Assembly: GCF_014395225.1 (NCBI RefSeq)
Contig: NZ_CP060723.1
Location: forward strand, 1,922,001 to 1,986,000
Length of the DNA: 64,000 bases
Origin: Pedobacter roseus
Lineage (GTDB): Bacteria; Bacteroidota; Bacteroidia; Sphingobacteriales; Sphingobacteriaceae
Reading direction: 5' to 3'
Made by a program: the position numbers and the translations under genes. The notes under the pieces are model-generated. The model made no database searches, was not told the origin of the DNA, and was given only the letters and a program-made list of their open reading frames with translations. Below, in pieces: positions 44,052-52,814 of this stretch; positions within the stretch are counted from its first letter, which is position 1; every line of letters starts with the position of its first letter.

Positions 44052-45905
44052 ATGCCTGTAGAAATAAGAGAACTCGATATTAAAACAAAAATAGACCAAA
44101 ATATAATGGCCTCATCAACAGATATCCCAAGCGGTGGTTTAGCCACTTATACCATTAAAGTTGCAGGTAGTAACATACTTGATGAAATAAGAGTGCTTTC
44201 AGTGCGGGTAGAAAAACGGGTAAACCATGTTTCAACGGCAAAAATTGTAATTGTTGATGGTGAAGCAAATTCCGGAACATTCCAGGCCAGCTCTTCATCC
44301 ACATTCGTACCTGGCAACCTGATCAGTATTGAGGCAGGTTACGATGGAACCAACACCGTAATCTTTAAAGGCATTATTACGGGCCAGTCAATCCGTATTG
44401 ATAGTAGAGTAGGTTCAACCCTTGAAGTAGAATGCTGGGATGAGGCCGTAAGAATGACGGTAGGCAGAAAGAGTTTGACCTTTGCCGGGAAAAAAGACAG
44501 TGAAGTAATTGCTGCTATTATTGGTAGTTATCCTTCGCTTACAGCCGATGTAAGCGGAACTGCAACAGTTTGGCCAGAACAGGTACAATATTATGTAAGT
44601 GATTGGGATTTTATACTTTCGTTGGCAGAAAAGAACGGGCTTTTGGTAACCACCCTTAACGGAACTGTTGCAGTAAAAGAACCGGGTGCCAATTCTAGCC
44701 CGGTATTGAGCATAAGTTATGGCAATAATTTGCTGGAATTTAGGGCAAATATGAACGCGCTTAGTCAACTGGAAAGTGTGAGAGCCAGTACCTGGGATTA
44801 TAAACAACAAGCCATAGCCAGCGCAGATGCACTACATACTTATGCCGGACCAGGCAATATCTCTTCAAAAACATTAGCAGAAGTTGTGGGGCTGCCGGAA
44901 TACAATTTGCAGACCACAGCACCAATGGAAACTGCTGAACTGAGCAACTGGGCCAAGGCACAGATGTTAAAGAGTGAGTATGCAAAAATAACCGGCGAGG
45001 CAAAGTTTCAGGGGAACAGTTTGGCTGATCCTGGTAAGTTTATCAATTTAAATGGTATTGGGGATAGGTTTAACGGCGATTACTTCATTTCTGGTCTTGT
45101 TCATAACCTTTCTGAAGGGAACTGGCTAACTGAAGTTTCATTAGGGCTTTCTCCTCAGTGGTTTATTGAACAGCCTGATATAGTAGCGCCTACAGCCTCG
45201 GGCATGTTGCCAGGCGTACGTGGTTTATTTAACGGTACTGTTAAAAAAATGTATGATGATCCTGATTCGCAATACCGGATTTTGGTCGATGTGCCTCTAT
45301 TTGATCAAAGTGGACAGGGTATATGGGCAAGATTGGCCAATTTTTACTCCAGCAGTGGCGCAGGTGCCTTTTTTCTTCCCGAAGTAGGAGATGAAGTGGT
45401 GCTTGGCTTTTTAAATGAAGATCCGCGCAGTCCGGTGATATTGGGGAGCATGTATAGCAGTCCAAAGCTAAGACCTTACGAAGGCTTTAACCCGAACGAA
45501 AAAAACGCCATAAAGGCAATTGTTTCCAAATCAAAAATCAACATCGAATTCGACGATGAAAATAAGGTGCTCACTTTGGCCACGCCTGATAAGAATACCA
45601 TAATTTTTAGCGATAAGGATAAAAAAATCACCATTCAGGACGAACACAACAACAGCATTGTAATGTCTGCGGATGGGATTACGATCAAAAGTGCTACCGA
45701 TGTCAATATCCAGGCAAATCAGAAAGTAAACATTACAGGTAATCAGGGAATAGACATAAAGGCGCCTACAGGAGATGTTGACTTAAGTGGTATGAACATC
45801 AGCCATGTAGCCGACAATGAGTTTTCGGCAAAAGGATCAATGACCGCAGAAATAAAAAGTGGGGCGCAACTGAGCCTGAAGAGCGCCATGATTATGATTA
45901 ATTAA
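44052..45905 (+). CDS. VgrG-type spike protein
   Basis: Spike of the CIS, 617 residues. The first 350 residues are the gp27-like hub; the following VPLFDQSGQGIWARLANFYSSSGAGAFFLPEVGDEVVLGF stretch (in part) is the gp5/OB-fold, and NEDPRSPVILGSMY is the conserved ending of it. The C-terminal 120 residues have short VNIQANQKVNITGNQGIDIKAPTGD-type repeats of a triple beta-helix needle. Two bases after the stop begins the segment leading to the PAAR gene. No toxin extension is attached, so an effector must be separate. Confidence 0.93.
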   Translation: MPVEIRELDIKTKIDQNIMASSTDIPSGGLATYTIKVAGSNILDEIRVLSVRVEKRVNHVSTAKIVIVDGEANSGTFQASSSSTFVPGNLISIEAGYDGTNTVIFKGIITGQSIRIDSRVGSTLEVECWDEAVRMTVGRKSLTFAGKKDSEVIAAIIGSYPSLTADVSGTATVWPEQVQYYVSDWDFILSLAEKNGLLVTTLNGTVAVKEPGANSSPVLSISYGNNLLEFRANMNALSQLESVRASTWDYKQQAIASADALHTYAGPGNISSKTLAEVVGLPEYNLQTTAPMETAELSNWAKAQMLKSEYAKITGEAKFQGNSLADPGKFINLNGIGDRFNGDYFISGLVHNLSEGNWLTEVSLGLSPQWFIEQPDIVAPTASGMLPGVRGLFNGTVKKMYDDPDSQYRILVDVPLFDQSGQGIWARLANFYSSSGAGAFFLPEVGDEVVLGFLNEDPRSPVILGSMYSSPKLRPYEGFNPNEKNAIKAIVSKSKINIEFDDENKVLTLATPDKNTIIFSDKDKKITIQDEHNNSIVMSADGITIKSATDVNIQANQKVNITGNQGIDIKAPTGDVDLSGMNISHVADNEFSAKGSMTAEIKSGAQLSLKSAMIMIN

Positions 45906-45924
45906 TTATTAAACAGAAGAAAAT

Positions 45925-46224
45925 ATGCCACCAGCAGCAAGATTAACTGATTTTCACGAATGTCCAATGCAAACACCCGGAGTTCCACCTATACCTCATG
46001 TTGGCGGACCAATTGCTGGGCCTGGCGAGCCTACCGTACTGATAGCTGGCTTGCCGGCTGCTAGAGTGGGCGACATGCTCGTTTGTGTTGGTCCTCCCGA
46101 TAGCATTGTAAAAGGTTCGGCAACCGTTAAAATCGGTGGAATGCCGGCCGCCCGATTGGGTGATGCAACCGCGCACGGAGGCACAATTACGCTCGGCGCA
46201 TTTAATGTCATGATTGGAGGTTAG
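45925..46224 (+). CDS. PAAR-domain spike-tip protein
   Basis: 99-residue PAAR protein that caps the VgrG needle. The motif set is intact: PPAARLTD at the start, AGLPAARVGDMLVC in the middle and GGMPAARLGDATAHGG near the end, with conserved His and Cys probably binding zinc. It is a minimal PAAR with no fused effector domain. It starts 20 bases after VgrG and overlaps the next gene. Confidence 0.95.
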   Translation: MPPAARLTDFHECPMQTPGVPPIPHVGGPIAGPGEPTVLIAGLPAARVGDMLVCVGPPDSIVKGSATVKIGGMPAARLGDATAHGGTITLGAFNVMIGG

Positions 46225-46825
46225 GTCATTAACAATCAAAATAGAAATTATTGACTCCGTAATAAATACCAATGTGACCTTTAGACCCATTATGACAGCA
46301 GAAAAAAATGACATTTTAAAAGCGGAAATTAGCGTAAGAAATGCCGGTCTGGTTTTAATTAACGCTTATATTTCCATTCTTTTTGAGCGCCTTGGACTTA
46401 CTCACAACCATAAGTTCAGTAGCGCTGAAAGCCAGCTTGAAGCAGTGCACTATCTGCAATATATTGTAACCGGACAAGAACAAACCGAAGAGTCATTTTT
46501 ACCACTCAATAAATTATTATGCGGAATACCGCTGGCTGAGACGGTAATGGAGGGTATTAATATTTCAGCACAAAATCGCCAATTGATAGAAGGATTAATA
46601 AAGGCTGCGATCGGTTATTGGCCAGCCATTGGCAGTTCTTCTATAGATGGTTTTAGAGGGAATTGGCTGGTAAGGGATGGCCTGCTTACTGAGAAACATG
46701 ATAGGTGGGAATTAACCGTAGAAAAACACCCTTATGATCTTTTGATCCACAGATCTCCTTTTTCATTTTCAATTATCAAACACCCATGGATGGATAAGCT
46801 CCTCCATGTAAACTGGCCATATTAG
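46214..46825 (+). CDS. Contractile injection system tape-measure-type domain protein (short)
   Basis: Related to the CIS tape measure family (CIS_TMP domain). The conserved core is clear: NAGLVLINAYISILFERLGL, the AVHYLQYIVTGQEQTEES segment, LNKLLCGIPL, and IKHPWMDKLLHVNWPY at the end (shown in part). The protein is only about 200 residues, while tape measure proteins of complete CIS are much longer, so it may be just the terminal domain working as an adaptor. The start is a TTG at 46214 overlapping the PAAR gene by 11 bases, with GGAGG at that place; the first ATG is at 46292 and would still keep the conserved core. Role in length control is therefore doubtful. Confidence 0.75.
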   Translation: MEVRSLTIKIEIIDSVINTNVTFRPIMTAEKNDILKAEISVRNAGLVLINAYISILFERLGLTHNHKFSSAESQLEAVHYLQYIVTGQEQTEESFLPLNKLLCGIPLAETVMEGINISAQNRQLIEGLIKAAIGYWPAIGSSSIDGFRGNWLVRDGLLTEKHDRWELTVEKHPYDLLIHRSPFSFSIIKHPWMDKLLHVNWPY

Positions 46826-46929
46826 TATTGAAAGCATAAAAACGGTAAATGCTAGCGAAATATCTTAGTACTTATGTTTTTGAAGATGTGTAGTACCTTA
46901 AATTAATTTAACGAATTAAGATAAAAATT

Positions 46930-48723
46930 ATGAACGCTTACAACGAAAATCTTCGATCAGCTACCGTAAACACTTTACAGGGTTTAGATCTTGAAGAAAA
47001 GCGACTTAAATCGCAGGTAAATGCGGCCATGTTTAACCTTTACTACGCCGAGGGAGCTACCATTACGGCAGAACAGAATCTTGTAGCAGCAACGAACATT
47101 TATAAAACAAAAGTTATAACGCAGCGTGAGGCAGAAAAGGATAGTAATGTTTTGGTAAACCTTGTAGGCGCTGCCACACAGGCCAACCAATACGTTAACG
47201 AATCAACAAGCAGTGTAGCTGTTTCTGCAACCAACGTAAAGGTGGCAACCAATGCAATTGTTCGTTTAGCTGGTGATGTGGATAGCATTTATAACATTTT
47301 ACATGCCGAAGATTTTGTTAGCAATATTTACACATTGGCAAAAGAAGCGAGAGAACTGCTGAATGAAACCGCTTGCGATGCTGAAGTAAGCGCACAACTG
47401 GCCATGGAAGCTTCTATCTTAACAGCCGAAGTATCCGCGTCAGCCGTGCTCGATATGGCCAAAACGACCAGTGATTTAATGAATTCCATTTTAGAAATTA
47501 CAACAGCAGATTTTAATGCGGCTAACCAGGCACTGATAACGCATAATAATGCAATGGTCGCGGTACAATCGACAGAAAAACTGAATGAAGGCGCGCTGCA
47601 AATGGTCAGTACCTCCTACAGTGCAACTAAATCGGCTTATGCACTTGCCGATGCTAAACTCAATCTTAACCTGAATGTAAAAACCAGCGAAACTGATCCA
47701 TTGAGTTTCTCGGTGAATTTTGACCTGATTCAAAGTCCATTTCCCGGTGAAAAACCAAACGATCATCCCATGTACCCTGTAGAAAAATACTACATCATGG
47801 TGGTTAAAGAACAGAACAAACAAACCTTTTCGATCACTAATGCAGAAAATATCCTGTTATCGGGCAAAAGTAACTTCATTGCTGTAATGCCGCCTAAAGC
47901 TTCAACAGCACAGCAAGAGATAAAAGTGTACAATTATGCTGCGGATAAAAATGCAGCTTTGGTAACCGATTCAGATCAGGAGCCAATTGAACCTGGTAAA
48001 AATTATGTGGTGTTTGTAATGGGTGTTTTTACCGACGATTACAAAAGAAAAATCAATTTTTACGATGATTATTTATCGGCGCCATCGCAGGTATTTATCC
48101 TAATAGCCAAACTGCAACAAGTGGCTGGAAAATCAATTAAGCTTACACATTATAAAGAAAAAGACCTTTCTGATGAAGAACGCAGTTTAGCAGAAAATAT
48201 TAAAAAAGAATACTTAAAAAGTATTAATGGTTTAATTGATGATCCTTTTTTATTTGAATTCGAGCATGTTATGAGTTTTGAAAGTAATGAGCCTGCAGCT
48301 GTTGAAGTTGAATACCGTTGTCTGTTTTTGCCTGTCAGTGCGAATGCTTCAGATCGTTTGCCTAATATCGAACCGCCTCATTTTCTCATCGAAAATGAAA
48401 TTGGCAGTTTAGAAGCAATACCGTCATTGTCCAGGTTAGATAAGGCCAAACCTGGTTTTTTGTTTAATGTGCCTATAGCCGAACAGGTTTCTACAGGCAA
48501 TTATACTGTTGCCCATAAGAAAAAAGATGCTGCGGCTAATGGGGCAACACAATGGATTGCTTTTATTAATCCGGATAGCACAGATAACTTTGGAAATAAG
48601 CTTATTAAAGGGGAACAGTATCTTCCGGTAGTGCTTTCTTATTCAACAGTTGCAAAAGAAAATGATATGTGTTTTTTGAATGCCCTGTCAGAAATGTCCG
48701 AAACAGATTATTTTCATTATTAA
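46930..48723 (+). CDS. Unknown protein with helical N-half and beta-rich C-half
   Basis: Unrecognised 597-residue protein in the contractile cluster, after a 105-base gap. Residues about 1-245 are Ala/Thr/Ser/Asn-rich and helical with heptad-like spacing (EEKRLKSQVNAAMFNLYYAEGA; TACDAEVSAQLAMEASI), while about 250-597 alternate in a beta manner (LNLNLNVKTSE, SVNFDLIQSP, YYIMVVKEQ, YVVFVMGVF). No signal peptide or transmembrane segment. The two-part layout suits a structural rod with a globular domain or a tail-loaded effector with a helical cargo region. The neighbour at 48748 has a similar helical segment, so the two may be related. Function unknown. Confidence 0.6.
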   Translation: MNAYNENLRSATVNTLQGLDLEEKRLKSQVNAAMFNLYYAEGATITAEQNLVAATNIYKTKVITQREAEKDSNVLVNLVGAATQANQYVNESTSSVAVSATNVKVATNAIVRLAGDVDSIYNILHAEDFVSNIYTLAKEARELLNETACDAEVSAQLAMEASILTAEVSASAVLDMAKTTSDLMNSILEITTADFNAANQALITHNNAMVAVQSTEKLNEGALQMVSTSYSATKSAYALADAKLNLNLNVKTSETDPLSFSVNFDLIQSPFPGEKPNDHPMYPVEKYYIMVVKEQNKQTFSITNAENILLSGKSNFIAVMPPKASTAQQEIKVYNYAADKNAALVTDSDQEPIEPGKNYVVFVMGVFTDDYKRKINFYDDYLSAPSQVFILIAKLQQVAGKSIKLTHYKEKDLSDEERSLAENIKKEYLKSINGLIDDPFLFEFEHVMSFESNEPAAVEVEYRCLFLPVSANASDRLPNIEPPHFLIENEIGSLEAIPSLSRLDKAKPGFLFNVPIAEQVSTGNYTVAHKKKDAAANGATQWIAFINPDSTDNFGNKLIKGEQYLPVVLSYSTVAKENDMCFLNALSEMSETDYFHY

Positions 48724-48747
48724 CGGATCGCTAAATCATATCACATT

Positions 48748-49584
48748 ATGAAAACTCAAAAATCAACAAAAGATATATCCGTACCTGTTGCCCACCGCGT
48801 TAAAAAATATGGTGTTACTGAACATAAAAAGAATGAACTTGATGCATTAGCCATCCAGGTAATGGATGCGCAGGGTGAAGTAGAGAAATATCAGTCTGTT
48901 GTTAGCGCGTTAACCACGAAATCAAATAATTTACAGAGTTTTTTAGCTATTGCAAGCAGTAATAAAACGCAGGCTTATAACAACAAAATACTGATTGATC
49001 AACTGGTGCAGCGTGGTGCCGAGCTGGAAAGCAACTCCAATATTGCTTTTAACGAAATGCTTAAAGCCAGTTCACAAACTAAAAAACTTGCCGCAGAGAT
49101 AAACATGGTGATGGGGAAACTGATTTACTGTGCTGAAATGGTTAATAAACTCGCCAACCTGATTGTAAGGCAAAAAGCGCTGAACCCATTAATTTCCGAT
49201 GACCTGGTTAATATGATCAATATAGCTGGTACGGATGCCAGTAATGCTGTGGCTTTAACGCTGGTGGCCCTGCAAAGTACTTTTGCCGCACAAGCTTCAG
49301 AAATGGAAGCAGAAAAGGCAATTGGCTTGGAGTACATGCAAGCTATCGCCTTAAAAAAACTGCTTACCGGATCGGGTGATGATAGCCATTCAGCTTCCCT
49401 TCAGCAACTTTTTTACCAGGCCTCCGCAACTGCAAAAGTGAATTATACTTTGGCAGATAAAGCTAATTCCGCTACGCTTACACAATTGAATATGGCAAAT
49501 GCAAACCTCAATACCGCACAGCTTAAACTTAAATCGCTTCAATCGGGTTTGGCGGCAGCCAATGCAGCGGCTTTAGCTTCTTAA
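48748..49584 (+). CDS. Unknown Ala-rich helical protein
   Basis: Unrecognised 278-residue protein made almost entirely of predicted helix: Ala, Leu, Asn and Lys rich, ending in NAAALAS. No signal peptide or membrane segment. A layout of long helices without beta content, with a central hydrophobic-looking core (LIYCAEMVNKLANLIVRQ), matches the N-terminal half of the 597-residue neighbour in length and composition (both about 220-280 residues, with NMV/NLI and ASNAVAL-type repeats). They may be paralogous rods or cargo-loading partners. Sits 24 bases after the previous gene in the cluster. Confidence 0.6.
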   Translation: MKTQKSTKDISVPVAHRVKKYGVTEHKKNELDALAIQVMDAQGEVEKYQSVVSALTTKSNNLQSFLAIASSNKTQAYNNKILIDQLVQRGAELESNSNIAFNEMLKASSQTKKLAAEINMVMGKLIYCAEMVNKLANLIVRQKALNPLISDDLVNMINIAGTDASNAVALTLVALQSTFAAQASEMEAEKAIGLEYMQAIALKKLLTGSGDDSHSASLQQLFYQASATAKVNYTLADKANSATLTQLNMANANLNTAQLKLKSLQSGLAAANAAALAS

Positions 49585-49645
49585 TTAAATGATCATCCGC
49601 TATTTTTTTGAACAGTGGATTAAATAAATATATTGTCAATCTGAT

Positions 49646-50566
49646 ATGGGAAATGTATACAGAAATTTTTACCGGAACTTTTACATGCGCACAAATGGCT
49701 TTATACCTGTGTCGCCATTAGGAAAAACGGTTTATCCAGGTGATTTTTTCCAGATCCGGAACGGTCAGATGATCGCACTCGGAAATATTTTCCGCAATGG
49801 GTTGATAGAACCGCAAGAGGTAGCGCTAGCGAATCACAATAAACTAAATCCAGAGGGTTGGAGCTTTAGTGATGGCGTATCTAAACCTTATGCAGGCAGG
49901 GGAAATGGAAATGACCCGCTGAAAGGAGAATTTGAGTTTAGTAAACAGATCCTTGCCTTTGCCGAAAGAGGGAATTTTATTTTCAAGGCCAGCGACCCTG
50001 AATCAATCAGGATACTCAATTGGAGCGACATTCAGCAGACATTGATCATCAGGCTTACTCAAACCCATTATTCTTTCAGGGAAGTTTATGTGGTTACCGA
50101 AAGTGCTGCTGCAGCCGATTGGACCTTGGCCGTTTCGGGCGGAAATATGGCAGAACTGGAAATTGTAACAGATCAGGAAAATTTTGGGCTGGTTGATATT
50201 TTCGGTCATCATTCCTCAAAAACCATCCAATCAAAAGACATTGAATTTTATCATCGGGAAGAAAAACGGAAATCCTCTTTTTATAAAGCGAAAAAGCTGG
50301 TGGTGCGGGAAGAAAAAACCGAAACTTTAGCAGCTAACTTCATTGCGCAATGGGAGGGGCATAATGAATGGGCACAGGGTTTTTACGAACAGGATTTTCA
50401 TTTCGATTATCAATATGTCAATAACATGGGAACCCATTCGCAGGATAACTTACTCGATCTTCTTCCTCCAAACGAACTTAATCCCAGCACAGCACTGCTT
50501 TATTTTAAATGGGCAGATACCAGTTTGGATGATGTAGAAAAATTATTGATTAATTATGGAGAATAA
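49646..50566 (+). CDS. Unknown protein with gasdermin-N-like features
   Basis: 306-residue protein of the contractile cluster with no signal peptide. Residues 1-200 recall the gasdermin pore-forming domain by eye: a short amphipathic start (NVYRNFYRNF), FIPVSPL near residue 19 (compare FIPVTSL in human gasdermin D), LGNIFRNGLIEPQ where gasdermins have a DILEP-like turn, an acidic/Gly linker, then REVYVVTES near residue 145-155 (compare NVYVVTEV), then KTIQSKDIEFYH and KKLVV as the end strands. The C-terminal 85 residues are acidic with Trp/Tyr. No palmitoylation Cys near the N-terminus and no protease gene beside it, unlike known bacterial gasdermins. The similarity is from memory and unproven. 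Its stop overlaps the ATPase start by 11 bases. Confidence 0.45.
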   Translation: MGNVYRNFYRNFYMRTNGFIPVSPLGKTVYPGDFFQIRNGQMIALGNIFRNGLIEPQEVALANHNKLNPEGWSFSDGVSKPYAGRGNGNDPLKGEFEFSKQILAFAERGNFIFKASDPESIRILNWSDIQQTLIIRLTQTHYSFREVYVVTESAAAADWTLAVSGGNMAELEIVTDQENFGLVDIFGHHSSKTIQSKDIEFYHREEKRKSSFYKAKKLVVREEKTETLAANFIAQWEGHNEWAQGFYEQDFHFDYQYVNNMGTHSQDNLLDLLPPNELNPSTALLYFKWADTSLDDVEKLLINYGE

Positions 50567-51899
50567 TACCGCATTAACAGCCTTAAGGCAGGAACTGGAT
50601 TGGTTAGAAGCCGCAATCAGGCAATGTATGGTCACCTATTTTGTGCAGGAAGGGCATGAAAAAGACTGGACTGAAATTTCAATACCAGATCTTTCCCTCA
50701 GCGGCAGTCCTTATGCGGATTTTATTAAAAAATGGAACCTGGATGTTTATGCAAGGTTGGCCATTGCACTTGCTATGGCACCACACCTCCGTCCTGAAAT
50801 ACTGGATGTTTTTTTAAGCAAAAACCAAGTGTACGATCGTGGTTTTACTGAGTTTGGGGGTGTGTCCGGTAAAGATCATAACGGCTTTTTACCAACAGGC
50901 GAAACCTTATGTTTTCTGCTTACCGTAAACCGTCCCGAAATGCGTTACCAGGTAATGTACCTGCTCGGAAAGGAGCATGTTCTCTATAAAGAAGATGTGC
51001 TTAATCTTGCCGAAACAGAAAGTCATCTGCCCTTATTAAGCGGTCAATTGAGTTTAAACAAAAGTTGGTTTAATTATTTCCTCACCGGGAAAAAACTGAT
51101 AGCCGAAAACAGTGCTTCTTTCCCTGCCCAAAAAATCAGTACGGCGATGGATTGGGATGATGTAGTGCTCGATCATTTGGTGCTAACGCAGATTAATGAA
51201 ATTACTACCTGGTTAGCGCATGGCCATACCCTGATGGAAGATTGGGGATTGGCCAGGAAACTGAAACCGGGCTACAGGGCATTATTTTATGGACCTCCAG
51301 GAACAGGAAAAACCTTAATCACTACTTTGATCGGTAAATCAAGTGGCCATGAAGTCTATAGAATCGATCTTTCTATGGTTGTTTCCAAATATATCGGCGA
51401 AACGGAAAAGAACCTGTCTGAAATTTTTGATATGGCCCAGCATCAAAACTGGATTTTGTTTTTTGATGAAGCCGATGCATTGTTCGGAAAACGTAGCAAT
51501 GTCGATTCTGCCAATGATCGGTATGCCAATCAGCACACTGCTTATCTTTTACAGCGGATCGAAGATTTTCCAGGGCTGGTTATCCTGACAAGCAACCTCA
51601 AAGCCAATATAGATGAGGCTTTTTTAAGAAAGTTTCAATCCATTATTCATTTTACTATGCCTGCTGTACAAGAACGCTATCAGCTTTGGCAACAAGCCTT
51701 TTCAGGGGTTTGTAAACTGGATGAAAATATTAATCTTAAAGCCATTGCAGAGGAATACGAACTCACTGGTGGATCAATCATTAACGTATTGCGTTATTGC
51801 GCTTTATTGGTGATTAGCCGAAACGATACCATAGTAACCGAACAAGAATTAATTGCAGGCATAAAACGGGAACTTCAGAAAGAAAATAAACCTAAGTAA
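50556..51899 (+). CDS. CIS-associated AAA+ ATPase
   Basis: AAA+ ATPase of the kind found at the end of CIS loci (Pvc15-like), 447 residues, shorter than the usual 600-700. The AAA core at about residues 215-400 has Walker A GPPGTGKT, Walker B ILFFDEADALFGKRS, a sensor-1 region LTSNLKANIDEAF and arginine finger LRKFQ. The first 200 residues are helical with a conserved ALAMAPHLRPEILDVF type motif. Start is nested in the preceding stop. The family is thought to help assemble or load the particle; the exact action is unknown. Confidence 0.92.
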   Translation: MENNTALTALRQELDWLEAAIRQCMVTYFVQEGHEKDWTEISIPDLSLSGSPYADFIKKWNLDVYARLAIALAMAPHLRPEILDVFLSKNQVYDRGFTEFGGVSGKDHNGFLPTGETLCFLLTVNRPEMRYQVMYLLGKEHVLYKEDVLNLAETESHLPLLSGQLSLNKSWFNYFLTGKKLIAENSASFPAQKISTAMDWDDVVLDHLVLTQINEITTWLAHGHTLMEDWGLARKLKPGYRALFYGPPGTGKTLITTLIGKSSGHEVYRIDLSMVVSKYIGETEKNLSEIFDMAQHQNWILFFDEADALFGKRSNVDSANDRYANQHTAYLLQRIEDFPGLVILTSNLKANIDEAFLRKFQSIIHFTMPAVQERYQLWQQAFSGVCKLDENINLKAIAEEYELTGGSIINVLRYCALLVISRNDTIVTEQELIAGIKRELQKENKPK

Positions 51900-51930
51900 A
51901 TTACAAAGTAAAGCTATTTCCAGTAAGGCC

Positions 51931-52794
51931 TTACTTCTTTTTAATTTCCTTAAAAAATTTAACCACTACTTCATCAGCTTCTTTTGGGTACACATGTCCG
52001 CCGGGATGAACATATAAAACAACAGGGTTCCCACTTTTAGAAGGATAGTGGGTGGCATATTCCCCATAAGGTTTTCCATCAGTATCGCAACTATTTACTT
52101 TTAAGATCATATTACACATCATTTTTTGCCATTCAGGTTTTACCAGCGGATCCTGTTCACCCATAATATGCATGGCAGGTTTTGGTTTAAGCTTTCCTGC
52201 GGCTTTTCTGCTTACAGCAGATGAAGGTGCAAAAGCCGCAAATACATCAGCATGTGTAGCCCAGAGCAGGTAAGTAAATCCACCTCCGTTAGAATGTCCG
52301 GTGGCATAAACGCGTTGATCATCTACTTTATAATTAGTTTGGAGGGTTTTCAGCATCTGATCAAAGAAATTCAGGTCCCGGTCGTTCATGTCTCCGGCTT
52401 CCTTTTGCCACCCGGGCAATTTTCCCTGCGGATCAGTAAGCTGTCCGGGCGTATTTAATCCCTGTGGGTACACGATGATGGCTTCAGGCCAGAGTTTTTC
52501 AAACTGGTGGCTTCGGTAGGCATTTTCCATTGTTCCGCCATGACCATGAAAAACAAAAATAAGCGGACTCATTTTTGTTTTTGCAGTAGAGGGAATATAA
52601 ACCAGGGCTTCGCGCTTTGTATCGCCAACGGTCAACAGCATCTTTTTAACTTCTGATGTTGGCTGTTCACCCCTCACCAATAAAACCGGTATATAGATAA
52701 ATATAAAGACCAGGATTATGAAATTAAGTACCTTATAGTTTGTTTTGTTGATCATACCCATATTGACCAGAATTGCCTCGCATGGTTTAATCAT
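51931..52794 (-). CDS. Alpha/beta hydrolase, PHB depolymerase/LpqC-like esterase
   Basis: Envelope esterase of about 287 residues with one N-terminal membrane segment or uncleaved signal (VLNFIILVFIFIYIPVLLV). Ser hydrolase triad visible: nucleophile in GHSNGG, Asp in GEQDPLV and His in HPGGHVYP; the oxyanion start FVFHGHGG is typical of the CE1/PHB depolymerase-like family. The start could also be at 52755 (MINKTNY). It converges on the contractile cluster and probably forms an operon with the lipoprotein upstream (20-base gap). Substrate: acyl or feruloyl esters or polyesters; not decidable. Confidence 0.85.
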   Translation of the reverse strand: MIKPCEAILVNMGMINKTNYKVLNFIILVFIFIYIPVLLVRGEQPTSEVKKMLLTVGDTKREALVYIPSTAKTKMSPLIFVFHGHGGTMENAYRSHQFEKLWPEAIIVYPQGLNTPGQLTDPQGKLPGWQKEAGDMNDRDLNFFDQMLKTLQTNYKVDDQRVYATGHSNGGGFTYLLWATHADVFAAFAPSSAVSRKAAGKLKPKPAMHIMGEQDPLVKPEWQKMMCNMILKVNSCDTDGKPYGEYATHYPSKSGNPVVLYVHPGGHVYPKEADEVVVKFFKEIKKK

Positions 52795-52814
52795 TATTGA
52801 TCTTGAATTGGATT

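Noticed and set aside
51922..51935. Perfect 14-base palindrome AGTAAGGCCTTACT at the convergent end of the contractile cluster
   Set aside because: No loop, so it cannot make a terminator hairpin, and only a short T/C tract follows; its right half is inside the esterase stop region.
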